Assembly: GCF_905220365.1 (NCBI RefSeq)
Contig: NC_061123.1
Span: 1,550,001 to 1,614,000 of the forward strand
Direction: 5' to 3'
DNA length: 64,000 nucleotides
Origin: Vanessa cardui
Lineage: Eukaryota > Arthropoda > Insecta > Lepidoptera > Nymphalidae
A model generated the notes under the pieces. It had not been told where the DNA came from, searched no databases, and was given only the letters and a program-made list of their open reading frames with translations. Position 1 is the stretch's first letter. Each line of letters opens with the position of its first letter. Made by a program: the position numbers and the translations under genes. Positions 1 through 11,991 of this stretch are shown piece by piece.

Positions 1-363
1 ACTGACCGTTCCAACTTTCATGCGAACTATACAAATGTTGGACATGGAAAACAGTAATTGAATTAAAAACCTCTTTGAATAAAACCTTCGTGATGCGGAA
101 AATGTACGAATACGGCTTTGATAAAATATTGTGTGTACATAATACATTCAGTTTTGTTTGCAATTTATTTCTTTTTTACGTTTTATCATAATCATTTAGC
201 CAGCCATAGTCTAAGCCTAATTTGGAAATCCACCTCAAAACTTTGAGTCATAAATCATGACATTATTAATGCAAAGGGAACTTTGTGTGTCTTCCACTCT
301 TTCTCAACCTAACCACAAGACATAATTTAATGAGATTTGATATGAAACGTAATTGGACTCATA

Positions 364-620
364 GTTTCCCACTGCTGAGCTAAGGCCTCCTCTCCCACTA
401 AGGAGAAGGTTTGGATCACAATCCATCACGCTGTTCCAATTCGAGTTGGTGGAATGCACATGTGGCAGAATTTCGATGAAATTAGACACATGCAGGTTTC
501 CTCACGATGTTTTCCTTCACCGCCTAGCATGTGATGAATTATAAACACAATTAAGCACATATATATAGTGGTACTTTCCTGGGCTTAAAATCGCAATTAT
601 CCCTTAAGATGCACGCGTCT
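364..620 (-). mobile_element. Metulj-like tRNA-derived SINE, 5' head worn
   Basis: On the minus strand the body cgattttaagcccaggaaag, catcgtgaggaaacctgcat and the 3' part ggaggccttagctcagcagt match the other SINE copies here. The tRNA-like head is degraded. Confidence 0.7.
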
Positions 621-1631
621 CTTCTTTCTTCTTAGAACTCATAAAAAGGATGCGAAAAAGCAAAATCGCAGGCAAAACAACAGTTTTTTATGTAATAAAC
701 CTTATTAGTCTAAATTCGTTTGTTTATATGAGGAAGGTAATCTCCGAAATTACTTATGCTATCCTTATTTTCTTTTACTTGTAGAAAGATATAGTGTATA
801 TATTTTAATGATATTATATCATTTTCTTTACTAATAAATCGCTTCCGTTCAAAGCAGGGGCCGATCGCTATTATTATGACATAAATTTAAAGTAACGATC
901 CAAGTTTAAAAGCTTACCATCGTACAATAAAATTAAATATAAAATTGCAATAACAATGCAATCCATCTTTTTGCTAAAATAATAATATTATTTTCAACCG
1001 CTATAATTTCTGTATCGCTTAACCAAGAAAAAATGTATCAGTTTATATTAAACCGAACATACTAACAGATCTATTCACTCTCAAAAAACCCCAAGTTAAA
1101 TGGTTAGATTTTAAAGAATAAAAATTTACTAAATTTCAAATAATTTCTATTTTTTTGCTGACTCTACTCTTAGTCATCTAACGCACACTAAGAGATCTTG
1201 TAAGCACGAACGTCACTCATTCACACTAATGCAAGCAGATAATAATTTAAAGAGTAAAGGCGTGCCTTCGTGAGTGAATAGAACTATAGTCGAAACGTTT
1301 TGCATTAAAAAATAAATATTTTTGACAACAATTATGCAACGCCTATTTGAATAAATGAGATCAAAATATATGTTTCTATATTTAAAGCCTCAAGTAATTA
1401 TGCGTTAAAAACATTAACACCGTGTATTATAAATGCACTAACCCTGAAACTAAGATATCTCGTTCATTATACATGTGTGTGTAACTCACTCACACTACAA
1501 GTCGGAATATATAGTACTGTTGTTTCGTGCGACACGCTTTCACAAATCACTATCACTATTTGAAACATATGACTTATGACTGGTTCAGGATCTCTCCCTT
1601 AACCGATACTTTAACGTCTAAAGAATTTATT
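621..1631. other. no gene recognised
   Basis: AT-rich, unique-looking sequence. No coding exon, no repeat family of this window, no long open frame. Confidence 0.5.
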
Positions 1632-1815
1632 AAGAGCCGAGGTGGCCTATTCGTTAGAAGGCATGCATCTTAACCGATGATTGCGGGTTCAAACCCAGGC
1701 AAACACCGCTGAACATTCATGTGCTTAATTTGTGTTTATTATTTATCTCGAGCTCGGCGGTGAAGGAAAACATCGTAAGGAAACCTGTATGTGTCTAGTC
1801 TGTTGTTGTATTTAT
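1632..1815 (+). mobile_element. Metulj-like SINE, 3' truncated
   Basis: tRNA-like head gccgaggtggcctattcg with A box, B box gcgggttcaaacccagg, and body up to catcgtaaggaaacctgtat. The 3' third is lost. Confidence 0.7.
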
Positions 1816-2378
1816 TCTCGACTTTGAAAATAAATCATCATGTTATATGCGTATGTATTTAATCAAGTAATGGTCAGCTGGGGTTAAAAAGCTAATACGA
1901 CAAAAAGTATGAAAATATGAGAAACTTCTTCGTGATACAATGTAACTTTCTTGCTTATTGGTAAAAATATTACCCAAAAACAAATATGTATCATATGATT
2001 AAAAGGGGTTTGATTTGATTACTTATTACTTACTAAGACTTGACCGTACCCTTAATACAAATTTATGTTGATCAGTGGATAAGGGCAGTGGGTCTAACCC
2101 GATCGGACAGTGACGAGTAAACTTTTTTTGGCAAACGGCCTTTGCAATGTATCTAAATAAAATAGCTTTTCGGCGTGTGACCCCGTGAGCGAGCGTACAA
2201 CAATATGCGTTGCGATTGATTCGCCACTGGTCACACCAAAAAAGTTACTGTACGAAATAAGGGTATTCGATATTGAAATGTATGACATCTTCATGCTTAA
2301 CAAATACTGACATTATGACGTCACAACTTTTCGCAGTCCATTTAGCAGTATTTTGCACATGTGAATGATTTTACTACA

Positions 2379-2609
2379 TCACTACATAGTATAAAACAAA
2401 GTTCCTTTTTGTGTCCCTATATCTCTATGTATGCTTAAATTTAAAACTACGCATCGTATTTTAATACCTTATTTTAATAGATAAAGTGATTGGAGAGGAA
2501 TCTTTTTATATATTAAACATGGATAATTTACTGAAATCCTGATAATTTTAGAAGTTTCTATTATGATATCATAAGATTGTATCCGTGCGAAGCCGGGGCG
2601 GATGGCTAA
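2379..2609 (+). mobile_element. small non-autonomous Helitron (family A), full length
   Basis: Starts TCACTACATAGTATAAAACA and ends with the hairpin sequence cgtgcgaagccggggcgg and CTAA followed by T, the Helitron terminal pattern. About 231 bp with no coding capacity. At least eight relatives are present in the window, most of them damaged. Confidence 0.7.
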
Positions 2610-2771
2610 TACTGAATAACTACCCTCTGTCACACACCCACCATCCTTAGTCACATTTCTGTATAGCACGCCAAATCTAAATGATTATCAACTAGACAAT
2701 CTCAATATTTCTAATATTACATGTCTCTTTTCTCCATGAGTCTTACTATGTTTATTATTTAAACAAAATCC

Positions 2772-3020
2772 CACCACCTTGATGTCCGAAAATCCACAAC
2801 AGCGCGATTTTTAAGACATTTTCTACATCGCACAACCACTCTGTAGAACCAGCTTTCCGAACCGATACGATTTGGGAATCTTCAAAAAAAGAGCGTACTC
2901 ATTCCTTAAAGGCCGGCAACGCACCTGCAAGCCCCCTGATGTTGCAGATGTCCATGGGTGGCGGTGATCGCTTTCCATCAGGTTTACCTCTTGCTCGTTT
3001 GCCTCCTATAACATAAAAAA
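2772..3020 (+). mobile_element. LINE 3' end with reverse-transcriptase C-terminus (family C)
   Basis: Reads as the C-terminal end of a lepidopteran non-LTR retrotransposon ORF2: STTARFLRHFLHRTTTL, a stop where W is expected, NQLSEP, then a shifted RFGNLQKKSVLIP. The 3' end carries aaaggccggcaacgcacctg, gtccatgggtggcggtgatc and an A-rich tail. 5' truncated and dead. Confidence 0.65.
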
Positions 3021-4039
3021 AATCCTGCATAACAATCATGAACAAATACGCCTCATGTTTATGAACGTTTCAATCGATCCGAGTCTACTTTCAGATTATA
3101 TCCATCGCTATGATTTCTTTGTAATAATTTCACTGTTCACGCTGTCAGAATGAATCAAGCTCCATATATCAGAGGCTTCACCGAAGCTCAATTAAAAATG
3201 CAAAATGTTTCTTAACTTATTACTATCTGTTCATATAGCAGTAAGTATCTGTTATTATTTTAGTTCACTTTTAGTAACGGATTAATAATTATATAATTTA
3301 TTTCGATAAATATTCATAACATATTTATATAACATTTATATAATATATTAATGTGTGTATAATTTAAACTCTCTCTCTCTCTCTTATTGTAGTAAAACCC
3401 GTCATACTTTCTTAATTGTATGCTTAGATATTTTAAATTAGGAAACAGATTATGATGCGTGTTAGTGTTTTCAAGGAAAGGTTTATATGTGTAATAAAGT
3501 AGAGAAAAAATGATAGTATGAATGAAAAACGTCGTATGATGTCGTAAATATGGACATTTTTTGTGCTTACATTCCAAACACTGATTGATAAATGAAAATG
3601 CAGCACAATATTGTACAGCTTAAAAAGGTCTACAAAAAATACGCTATGGTATATGTCTATCTCTTACGGACAACCCACAATAACCATTTTTTATCCTTTA
3701 CTTTTTACGAGAAATAATGGCTTATTTTCGAAGCGATTTTAAGCAATAAAGCATTAATCCTTATCCGATAAAGTACATACATTTACATTATATATTATAG
3801 GTTTAAAACGCAGATACATAGCGGTTTGAATTGTCTAATGATAAAATATGTGAATGAATATAATAAGTAATAACATTCTGTAGTATATTTAGTATCTATA
3901 TTGGACACGTGCAAAGCCGAGCCGGGATGCTATTACACTATATAAAACAAAGTACATCTTGCCATCGAGATGTAGAAATATTAAAGATTTTATTATAAGT
4001 GACATCAAATTTTTTATAAGTACTATGATCATATCATCC

Positions 4040-4240
4040 ATTACATTACATACACATATAATTGTATTTAACTAATATGATTGTATTTTTTAAATGTTAA
4101 AAAAGAGTAACTACTGAGTTTCTTGCCGATTTTTTCGGTAGAATCTACTTTCCAAACCGGTGGTAGCTTCACTCAAATGACGATTTAAAAGTGCCTGTAA
4201 GAGCCCACTTGAATAAAGTTTATTTTGATTTTGATAGGAA
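4040..4240 (+). mobile_element. LINE 3' UTR fragment (family D)
   Basis: Contains taactactgagtttcttgcc, ggtagaatctactttccaaa, ccggtggtagcttcact and ends cacttgaataaagtttattt. The same 3' end occurs downstream of a reverse-transcriptase C-terminus at 62463-63050, which supports a LINE origin. Confidence 0.6.
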
Positions 4241-4818
4241 CTGGTTACCTGGCTATTTACGTTGACTGGTAAATAACGCATTTTGTTTTACCAAAACTCA
4301 TTTTCACACTTTATAAAAGTATTATATTATAATAATTTTCAATAATATAATATTGGTTATCACTCCAGCTGGTTATCAGCAATGGCTTAAAGAGTAAATT
4401 AATTAAGAAAAAAGTCTGTGAGATCGCTGTTTCGCTCTTAACTTTTGCCGTAATATTTGAATGGACTCGGCAGAAAAACCACTGGGGAGTGATTCTGACT
4501 TATTCCATCTGTTAAAAGTCTGCTACGTTTGTTATTTTAATTTATATAAAAGTATTTTTAAATAATGAATAAGGCAAAAGTTTTGAAGTATTGTCTTTGT
4601 TGCTAAGTTAATGTTACTATATAATATTATGAGCGAATCGGTAAAATGAAAAATGAAAATTTAATGTCTTGTGAACTAACTACTACTATCATTGTCACAG
4701 TGTATAAAAAGCTGAGAATGAACATTTAAATCATCTAGATAATTCATATAATTTGTATGCCTGTCTACGGAAAATGAAGTTAACATTAATGTTCTTTATT
4801 TTTCTTATATTACATACC

Positions 4819-5120
4819 ACAACATCAGCCTGTAAATTTCCCACTGCTGGGTTAAGGCCTCCTCTCCCTTTGAGCAAAAGGTTTGGAGCACATTCCACCA
4901 CGCTGTTCCAATGCAAGTTGTTGGAATACACATGTGACAGGATTTCTTTGAAATTAGACATATACAGATTTCCTCACGATGTTTGTCTTCACCACCGACC
5001 ACAAAATTAATTACATACACAAATTAAGCACATGAATATTCAGTGCCGCTTACCTGGATTTGAACCCGCAATCATCGGTTAAGATGCACGCGTTCTAACC
5101 ACTAGGCCATCTTGGTTCTT
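4819..5120 (-). mobile_element. Metulj-like SINE, near full length
   Basis: Minus strand: gccaagatggcctagtggtt (A box), gggttcaaatccagg (B box region), 3' part ggaggccttaacccagcagt and a (TTG)n-like tail at 4819. About 300 bp. Open frames across it are not genes. Confidence 0.8.
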
Positions 5121-5662
5121 ATTACGTATTTAATGCTAAATATGCCCACTTAGTATTCAATTTCACATTCAATCCGCCGAATCAATTTGTTGATATTCAT
5201 CGTTCTCTACTTACGATTCAATCGAGAGCTCACAAATTCGTTTCGTTTTGGTACCGACGGCAAAGTAAAAAGTGGAATCTTAATCATTGAATTAACAATA
5301 GGAAAAAAGTATAAAGGATATTGAGTGAAGAAGTGCCTCTTGTGAAGGAAAATAATTCTTATACGAATCTTATGTTCTATTGAGAACAATTTCTTAAGAA
5401 TAGCTTCTAATTGTTTCCAACGAGTTCTAACTCTAGAAACTTCTCGACCAAGAAAAAGGATTTTTGATTTTGGTTTGTGAAAGCCTTTTCTCAAAAGAAC
5501 TCTTAATTGCTATGTTAAGTATTTTACTAGTTAAACAAACTAAGACTCGAAAAAAAAGCTAAGTTGTATAAAAATATTTGTAATAGTTTATTAAGTTATG
5601 TATTGTATGGCGGATGAATATATGTAGAATACGTACCCATATATGGTTATACAAGGCCTTAC
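5121..5662. other. no gene recognised
   Basis: Holds a 95-codon minus-strand open frame (5207-5494) with basic, low-information composition and no recognisable motif. Treated as non-coding. Confidence 0.45.
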
Positions 5663-5700
5663 CACAGAGTAAATAATAAGTTATTACTATTTACTCTGTG
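5663..5700. repeat. 13-bp hairpin just before ACCGACTTC copy 1
   Basis: cacagagtaaata and tatttactctgtg pair around a 12-base loop. It ends 20 bp before the element start at 5720. Confidence 0.7.
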
Positions 5701-5719
5701 ATGTTTTACCAATAAAACA

Positions 5720-5762
5720 TTTTCAACCGACTTCCAAAAGGAGGAGGTTATCAATTCGTCTG

Positions 5763-5797
<35 letters not shown>

Positions 5798-6225
5798 GTT
5801 ACCTCATAACTTTTTACTGGGTGGACCGATTTTGATAATTTTTTTTTGTTTGAAAGGTAGTGCTTCCTTGGGGTCCCATTTTTTTTATTTTTTTTTCCGA
5901 TGATGGTATCCATGTGAAAACGACATAAGTCTTAAATTTGCATTATGTATATGCGCGACAAATAGGTGAATAACTGAAAATCACGTTAACCAATTTTGAT
6001 AATTCTTTTTTTATTATAAAATATATACTTCAAGGGTAATTTGGTGAAAGTTTGGTAAGATTCTGAGCACAGGGTCCATGACAAAGTAACGGAACGGAAG
6101 GGAACGGAACAATTCTGAGGAGCACGTTAACGATACTCGGTCGAATCTTTTATTTATAGGTTATTTGGATATTTGAGTCACCTTCCGTAATGTGGTTATG
6201 TTTATGTAATTATCATAGTCGAATA
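5720..6225 (+). mobile_element. ACCGACTTC element, 5' part (copy 1)
   Basis: Starts ttttcaaccgacttccaaaa, aggaggaggttatcaattcg, then a 29-base T run (5763-5791) and a body with gggtggaccgattttgataa and catgtgaaaacgacataagt. Almost identical to 63711-64000. A family A Helitron (6236-6487) follows it directly. The class is unknown; no protein is encoded. Confidence 0.65.
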
Positions 6226-6235
6226 TTATAATCAA

Positions 6236-6487
6236 CTAGCTACCCACCCCGGCTTCGCACGGGTGCAAGAGTGATACTAAATATACTACAGAATTTGTTT
6301 ATATACGACATCACATCGCAAACTTCTAAAATTATCAGTGTTTCTTTACTATATTGTTCATGTTTTATATACACAAACCTTCCCCTTGAATCACACTATC
6401 TTTTAAAAAAAACCGCATCAAAATCCGTTGCGTAGATTTAAAGATATAGGGACAGAGAAAGCGACTTTGTTTTATACTATGTAGTGA
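6236..6487 (-). mobile_element. non-autonomous Helitron (family A), full length
   Basis: Reverse orientation: CTAG end at 6236-6239 with the hairpin ccccggcttcgcacggg beside it, and the TCACTAC start at 6487 on the minus strand. This is the cleanest copy in the window and lies between the parts of an ACCGACTTC element region (5720-7448). Confidence 0.72.
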
Positions 6488-6840
6488 TGGAACTCCTATA
6501 CGGCTCGCAGTTAGGGTGCGATATGGGGCAGAATTTCTTACTATCTTTAATCAAATTTTGTGTATGTGATGTGATGTCATATGATGTACGAAATATAGTT
6601 GGTCTTTTTCAAAGTTTTTTTGCTGAGTTCGATTACAGCTCTTTCGAGAGATCCTTGTAGTTTACGCCGCGTGACGTATTAAATCCGCATTTTCGAAAGT
6701 CTATTTTTGCTTTATTCGCAAGTTTCCTTTGAAATTGTCCTCGAAGTAGTTTCTGACTCATATAAACGGAACGCTTATCTATAATCTATCCATATTAAAA
6801 AAAATTAGTTAGTCAACATCAGCTTCACTTAAAATCAAAA

Positions 6841-7448
6841 AATAAATAAAATTTTAACAAAAAGAAAAACCGACTTCAAACAAAACACTATTTTAAAACA
6901 AATGAATATGCACGAAAAAGTAATAAAAATAATTGCGTATTCAACATATTTTTTAGAGTCTTCCTAAGTTAAATGAAATGAAAAATATTAGACTACTTAA
7001 AAGTCGATTAACGATTATATCATGTAGTTATAATTATTGTTATATTTGGAGTCGGTGTCAGCCAATAAAAAGTACAAAAGCCCTACAGTATATCTATCAA
7101 AAAACAATACGAGAATACTTTAACAAATATGTTTTTTACAAATTACCTTTTACACAATAATATACTGGATCAATCAAGGGGCTCGTATCGCTTCTTTCTT
7201 TTGATTGTTGGGGCAAGGGCACCGTGGCTGACACCGGCTCCAAATATACCAATAACTATAACTACATGATATAATCGTTAATCGACTTTTAAGTAGTCTA
7301 ATATTTTTCATTTCATTTAACTTAGGAAGACTCTAAAAAATATGTTGAATACGCAATTATTTTTATTACTTTTTCGTGCATATTCATTTGTTTTAAAATA
7401 GTGTTTTGTTTGAAGTCGGTTTTTCTTTTTGTTAAAATTTTATTTATT
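6841..7448. mobile_element. long inverted repeat, 223-bp arms, about 99% identical
   Basis: Arm 1 is 6841-7063 and arm 2 is 7226-7448, equal in length and without gaps; only three mismatches were seen (in the tataattattgtta / tggagtcgg part). The spacer is 162 bp. Each arm holds agaaaaaccgacttcaaaca and a gagtcttcctaagttaaatg block, and a single-arm copy exists at 63065-63290. Open frames here are translations of the arms. Fits a foldback transposon or a recent inverted duplication of an element end. Confidence 0.9.
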
Positions 7449-9199
7449 GTAACTATGATGAACGCGATGCATATGTAAATATAACCAACAAACTTATTTA
7501 TTACCCAAGAGTAAATAAACCCAATGTAAGGCTGAGCTACAAGCATGCTCCTAAAATCGAGTCTCGGCTGCAACTGAATTGAATTATTCGCTCTTAAATT
7601 GTCTTCTTAACATTTAGAATGAATAGTTTTGTACTTAAAGCATTTAGAAAAAGGTTTTTTATAAGAAAATTTTCTAGCAAATGGCACTTATTTCGACAAA
7701 TTTTACAAAGCAACACAATATATCCCAATGTAAGTTATAACATAGCAAATGAAAGCAAATATTTTCTTGTTAAAGGATCATTTTTTTATTAACATTTGAT
7801 GAAAAACAAAAGGGAATGTTTTATAATTATAAGGTTTATAATATCCGTCGTCTCCACTCACCGTTGCCGAAATTTACATAATCTGTCAGAGAAACAGGCC
7901 GTTCGCATAGATTTTAACGCGATCTTAGTATGGCACAAGTCACAAGCTTCACAAATTATATATAAGCATTACAAATGAAGTTGTTTCGCACGTGACCTTG
8001 GCGAAATAAAAGCAAAATAAATTGAAGTTCCTTTTTTTTGAGGTGGAAATTACAAATAAAAATAAATCAAATCAAACCAAAATTAAATTATTCAAGTTGG
8101 CTTTTACAAGCAAGAAGTGAAGTGAAGTGAAGCTACCACCGGTTCGGAAAGTAGATTCTACCGAGAAGAACCGACAAGAAACTCGGTAGTTAACCTTTGA
8201 GAGTATTTCAATGAAAAGACTCGTTTTTTTTCAATAAAAATACCGTAAGTGAAAAAAGAGTAAGCCGCGTATAAGATTATCGCTAAAAAATTTAAGCATT
8301 CCGATCACTTAACCAGACCAATTTTGGTTTTAAACTCAAAACATCGGTAACGGTGATCGTATAGCAAGGTGCACACTGACATCCTGTCCTATTAATAAAC
8401 ATTAGTTATAGCATTGGAATATTTATAATAAATCTGTTTATTTGGTAAAAGTAAATTAATATTACCAAGAACGAAAGTCACGATTGTTACGTTAATAGTA
8501 TAAAAACATGTTGTCAGCACAAAAACAGGAAGCAACTTCTTTATTATTAATTTATTCAATTATTCTTTTTCAATTCTATTAGATATGTTATCGTTATTTT
8601 TCATTTTAATTAAATAAAGAAGGCTTAGATGCAAAAAGACAAAAAAAATATAATGCAAAGATTGTGCGTCAGTCAGATTATTTAATGATATATTAGAAAA
8701 AAATATTCACACTATGTTATAAGAACTCTCAGTATTATTATTCGCCATCCGAGTAACAATATTGAGTGAAAAATTTGTTTTAGAATTGACAGTTGAAAAG
8801 TAATGGCAAAGTCCTGCAATACTTTTGAACCGATTATTTAGCATTTGCATAGCAATGCAAGCTACTAACGTCCTTTTTTATTAGTAAAACTGTAAATAAA
8901 TCCAAATTGAAGTGTTTGTAATGAATAAGAATTTCATTTAGCATTCTAAACACAGTACTGAAAATATGGAAGATAAAATAGGCTTTGTTTCCTAAAATAC
9001 ATTTACCCAACTGTTGTATTCGAGACCGCTACAGCGCTGAAACAACAATTACGTAAGCAACAGATGCAATCCGAATCCGAATCACTTATACAAATCAGGA
9101 TCGTGCAGCGCTTAAATCATAAAGTGATGAGATTTTATTTTAATTGGAAAAACTACATGCATTTGCGTATAAATTATTTTTAGGATTACTTAGAATATT
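7449..9199. other. no gene recognised apart from a family D LINE fragment
   Basis: Very AT-rich. Only the LINE tail at 8060-8205 was identified. A 60-codon frame at 7796-7978 has no motif. Confidence 0.5.
8060..8205 (-). mobile_element. LINE 3' UTR fragment (family D)
   Basis: Minus-strand copy: accgagtttcttgtcggttc, ttccgaaccggtggtagctt, with a small gtgaa tandem at 8112-8130. Confidence 0.6.
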
Positions 9200-9492
9200 G
9201 AGCCGAGAGAGTCCGGTGGTTAGACCGCGTGCATCTTAACCGATGATTGTGGGATCAAACCCAGGCAACTGAATATTCATGTGCTTAATTTGAGTTTATA
9301 GTCCATCTACGTCATCATCAAAACATTGTGAGGAAACCTGCGTGAGTCAAATGTCATAGAAATTCTGCCACATGTGTATTCCACCAACCCGCATTAAAAC
9401 ACCGTGTGGAATATGTTCCAAATCTTCTCCTCAAAGGGTGTGAAGGCCTTATCCCAGCAATGGGAAATTTACAGGCTGTTATTGTTGTTGAG
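9200..9492 (+). mobile_element. Metulj-like SINE, near full length
   Basis: Head gagccgagagagtccggtgg, B box gggatcaaacccagg, body with gaggaaacctgcgtgagtca, 3' end ggaaatttacaggctgttat and a ttgttgttgag tail. Possible short duplication agaata on both sides. Confidence 0.8.
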
Positions 9493-11379
9493 AATAATAA
9501 CAGTCTGCTTAGATCTGTAATCCAGATTTATTTTCAGAAGACGTCGTGGTAAATGAGACAACGTTCCAAAAACAACACCTTATTTTCAAATAGGCATAAA
9601 TAATCATAAATTATATTATACACTAAGCAGTCCCCAAGCAAGTAATGTCGGGGGTCGGGGCCATCGTTGACTAAGCAGGTAGCAGCCACCTGGTGTGTTT
9701 CGCTTCCGGTGATAAATTATAAAGGACTCCTTACAATGTCTGAATTTATGACGATACATTAAGTATAGCAATTAGTCAATAATCTGGTATCAGACATTCC
9801 TATTATTTAAATACACTTCGAACCACTTAATCATATCCTAAATCAGTAATCGCGAAGAGCTTGAATCGTAAGGTACTGACAAATTTATCTTTACATACAA
9901 AATACTTGCGTATAATTTCTTTTTACCTAGAACATTATGCGTGTCTACTTAGTTCTATAATCCGGATTTGTTAGTATAATATTTTAAGTAGACAATCGGC
10001 CATCCTTAGTGCTTTTAAATAAATATAAATTTAAATAAATAGGAATTTAGTCTACAAAGTTCCAATACACTTCAACTTTGCTGCCCACCTATCTGGGCTT
10101 AGTGATTATTTTACAAAGCAATTTACATGTTTCTGGAACTAATAACGATATTAATAGACTTAGGTACCTAAAGTATGGAATACGGCCTTGTTCGCGCAAT
10201 TTTTTAATGAAATATTTAGCACGAGTAAAAGGGCCAGATTAAAATTACTAACAGCAATTATTGTTGGATTAATACAACATGTGGCTGAGGTATTTCAGAA
10301 TCGGTGTTAAATTACAGACAATCAATGAATGAATAAAGAATGTCAATTATGTGAACTCCTAGAAATATTTTCTTCGCTTTCGTAAAAGAAAATTTCATTA
10401 GTGTTTGTCTAAAGCAAAAGGAGGATAAATACTTTCTGCAGGACTGTTGCAGTTTCTTGTTGACTGTCTCCGTCTGGCTTTTCAAGTTAGACGCTTGACG
10501 TTATGAGCTTGCTTTAACATTAGCTCCTAAAAACAAGAGTATAAACGTTTTAACGTTCTTTGTTTTCCATAAAAAGTCAAAAATACTTAACGTTACTTAA
10601 TGGTTGTGGATGTCGCTGGCTTTGCACACTCATTTTACCGTCAAGTAGAAATTAGCCTTTAAATTTTCCACTACTAGGCTAAGACCTCATATTCAAGAGT
10701 ATATTCCACCATGCTGTTCCAATGCAGATTGGTGAATTCATGTAGCACAATTTCATTTAAACTAATTTCCTTCGCCGCCGAGTTGTGACCAAGTAAAATA
10801 ATGGTGGCCCAAGTAGCCTACAACCTACTGAGGCTCTAAAAAAAGAACACAATAACAGCCAACCTCACTACCACTCCACTTGAATTTTCATCACACTGCA
10901 TCACACAAGTTTGGTTTTTCTCACAAAGCCCACAAAGTATTTCTTAACGAAAGCGAATTAAAATTTCAACATTTTTAACAGAACAGAGAAAAGTGTTATT
11001 AAAACATTTGAGAATTTATATTAAATGATTTTTTGAATCAACCAATTTTGTGAATCAACATCGCTATTTACCTAACATCAATTATTTGTAAAAGATACGC
11101 AAATATTTGCTCCAATCTAAACGTTTTCAATTAAACCGAGCTATTTGCTTCCACATTCATGTATTTACAAAATATTATATAGAATTTTTTTAAAAGATAT
11201 GTACTGGATTTTAAAAATTTTGGTGTCACGGGACGTCCAATATCAAACAATGAAATTGATTGTTATTTAAAATATTCAGTATTAGAAAATACCAATCAGT
11301 AAATATGTTTAGGTTTAAAATTGATTTAGGCTTCACATTCCGTCACTGTACACGAATTATTGTAAAAACAGCTTTGTAA
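9493..11379. other. no gene recognised; one SINE fragment
   Basis: Contains the degenerate SINE at 10655-10790 and a GC-richer patch at 9630-9720 whose minus strand reads HRKRNTPGGCYLLSQRW, which looks like worn repeat coding rather than an exon. Upstream exons of the receptor were sought here and not found. Confidence 0.4.
10655..10790 (-). mobile_element. degenerate Metulj-like SINE fragment
   Basis: Minus strand carries recognisable but mutated body and 3' pieces (tgcattggaacagcatggtg, cctagtagtggaaaatttaa). Older than the other copies. Confidence 0.55.
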
Positions 11380-11530
11380 ATCTGTTTATTTGAAAAGAGC
11401 AACTATGTGAATTTCTTCCCGTTTCTTCTCGCTGGAGGCTATACGAAACGTTGGCAGTATTTAAACATTGACGATTCAAAAACGCTTTATTGTTAAGTTT
11501 ACTTGAATAAAATAGATTTTATTTGTTTTT
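11380..11530 (+). mobile_element. family D LINE fragment upstream of exon 1
   Basis: atttcttcccgtttcttctc, gacgattcaaaaacgcttta and ttacttgaataaaatagatt keep the family order. About 340 bp before the first visible exon. It is followed (about 11630-11775) by another worn repeat ending ttataatattagtatgga. Confidence 0.5.
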
Positions 11531-11867
11531 TTTTTTTATTGTGTCTAGATATTATGTCTGGCTTTTCTCACGTAGAATATAAATATATTTACAAATTATC
11601 TTAAAATATTACGTTAATAATTGGTATACAAAAGGGTGTATCTCTTTGTTTCCAAAATAATAGCCTATTTCCTTTCTCAGGCTCTAGACTATTTTTGTAC
11701 CAAATTTCTGTAGATTAGGCGTGAAAGCGAGACAGGCAGACAGAGTTACTTTCGATTTTATAATATTAGTATGGATAATCAATACTAAATATTGAAATGA
11801 TATGTTATTATAAGAGATCGTCATACGATTTTTCACACTTATAATATTAAACCATTTTCGTCAACAG

Positions 11868-11991
11868 AGGAACGAGCGGTATAGACATCGATCTGAGACG
11901 AGTTGACATCGACCAATGTCCTCTCAAGCCGGGATCGACGCAGCTGAACATATTCGCGGGAACCGACAAGTGTAAGAAGACAACTACAGAG
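11868..11991 (+). CDS. exon 1 of visible gene: distal ectodomain of GPR158-like receptor
   Basis: Encodes 41 residues beginning GTSGIDIDLRRVDIDQC and ending DKCKKTTTE, followed by a good donor (gtgagt). The piece matches the junction between the Cache domain and the EGF-like module in this family, with two cysteines. The acceptor is ambiguous: a CAG at 11865-11867 gives a start at 11868 (previous intron phase 2), while the overlapping AG two bases later gives 11870; both keep the same frame. A codon before this exon must come from an upstream exon, so this is not the first coding exon. No convincing upstream exon was found in 1-11867. Confidence 0.85.

Noticed and set aside
2174..2236. gtgtgacc...ggtcacac inverted pair over GC-rich sequence with a 69-codon frame
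   Set aside because: Only 8 bp, no element ends or family match, and the frame shows no domain.
5207..5494. 95-codon minus-strand open frame
   Set aside because: Basic, low-information composition, no motif, no splice or promoter context.
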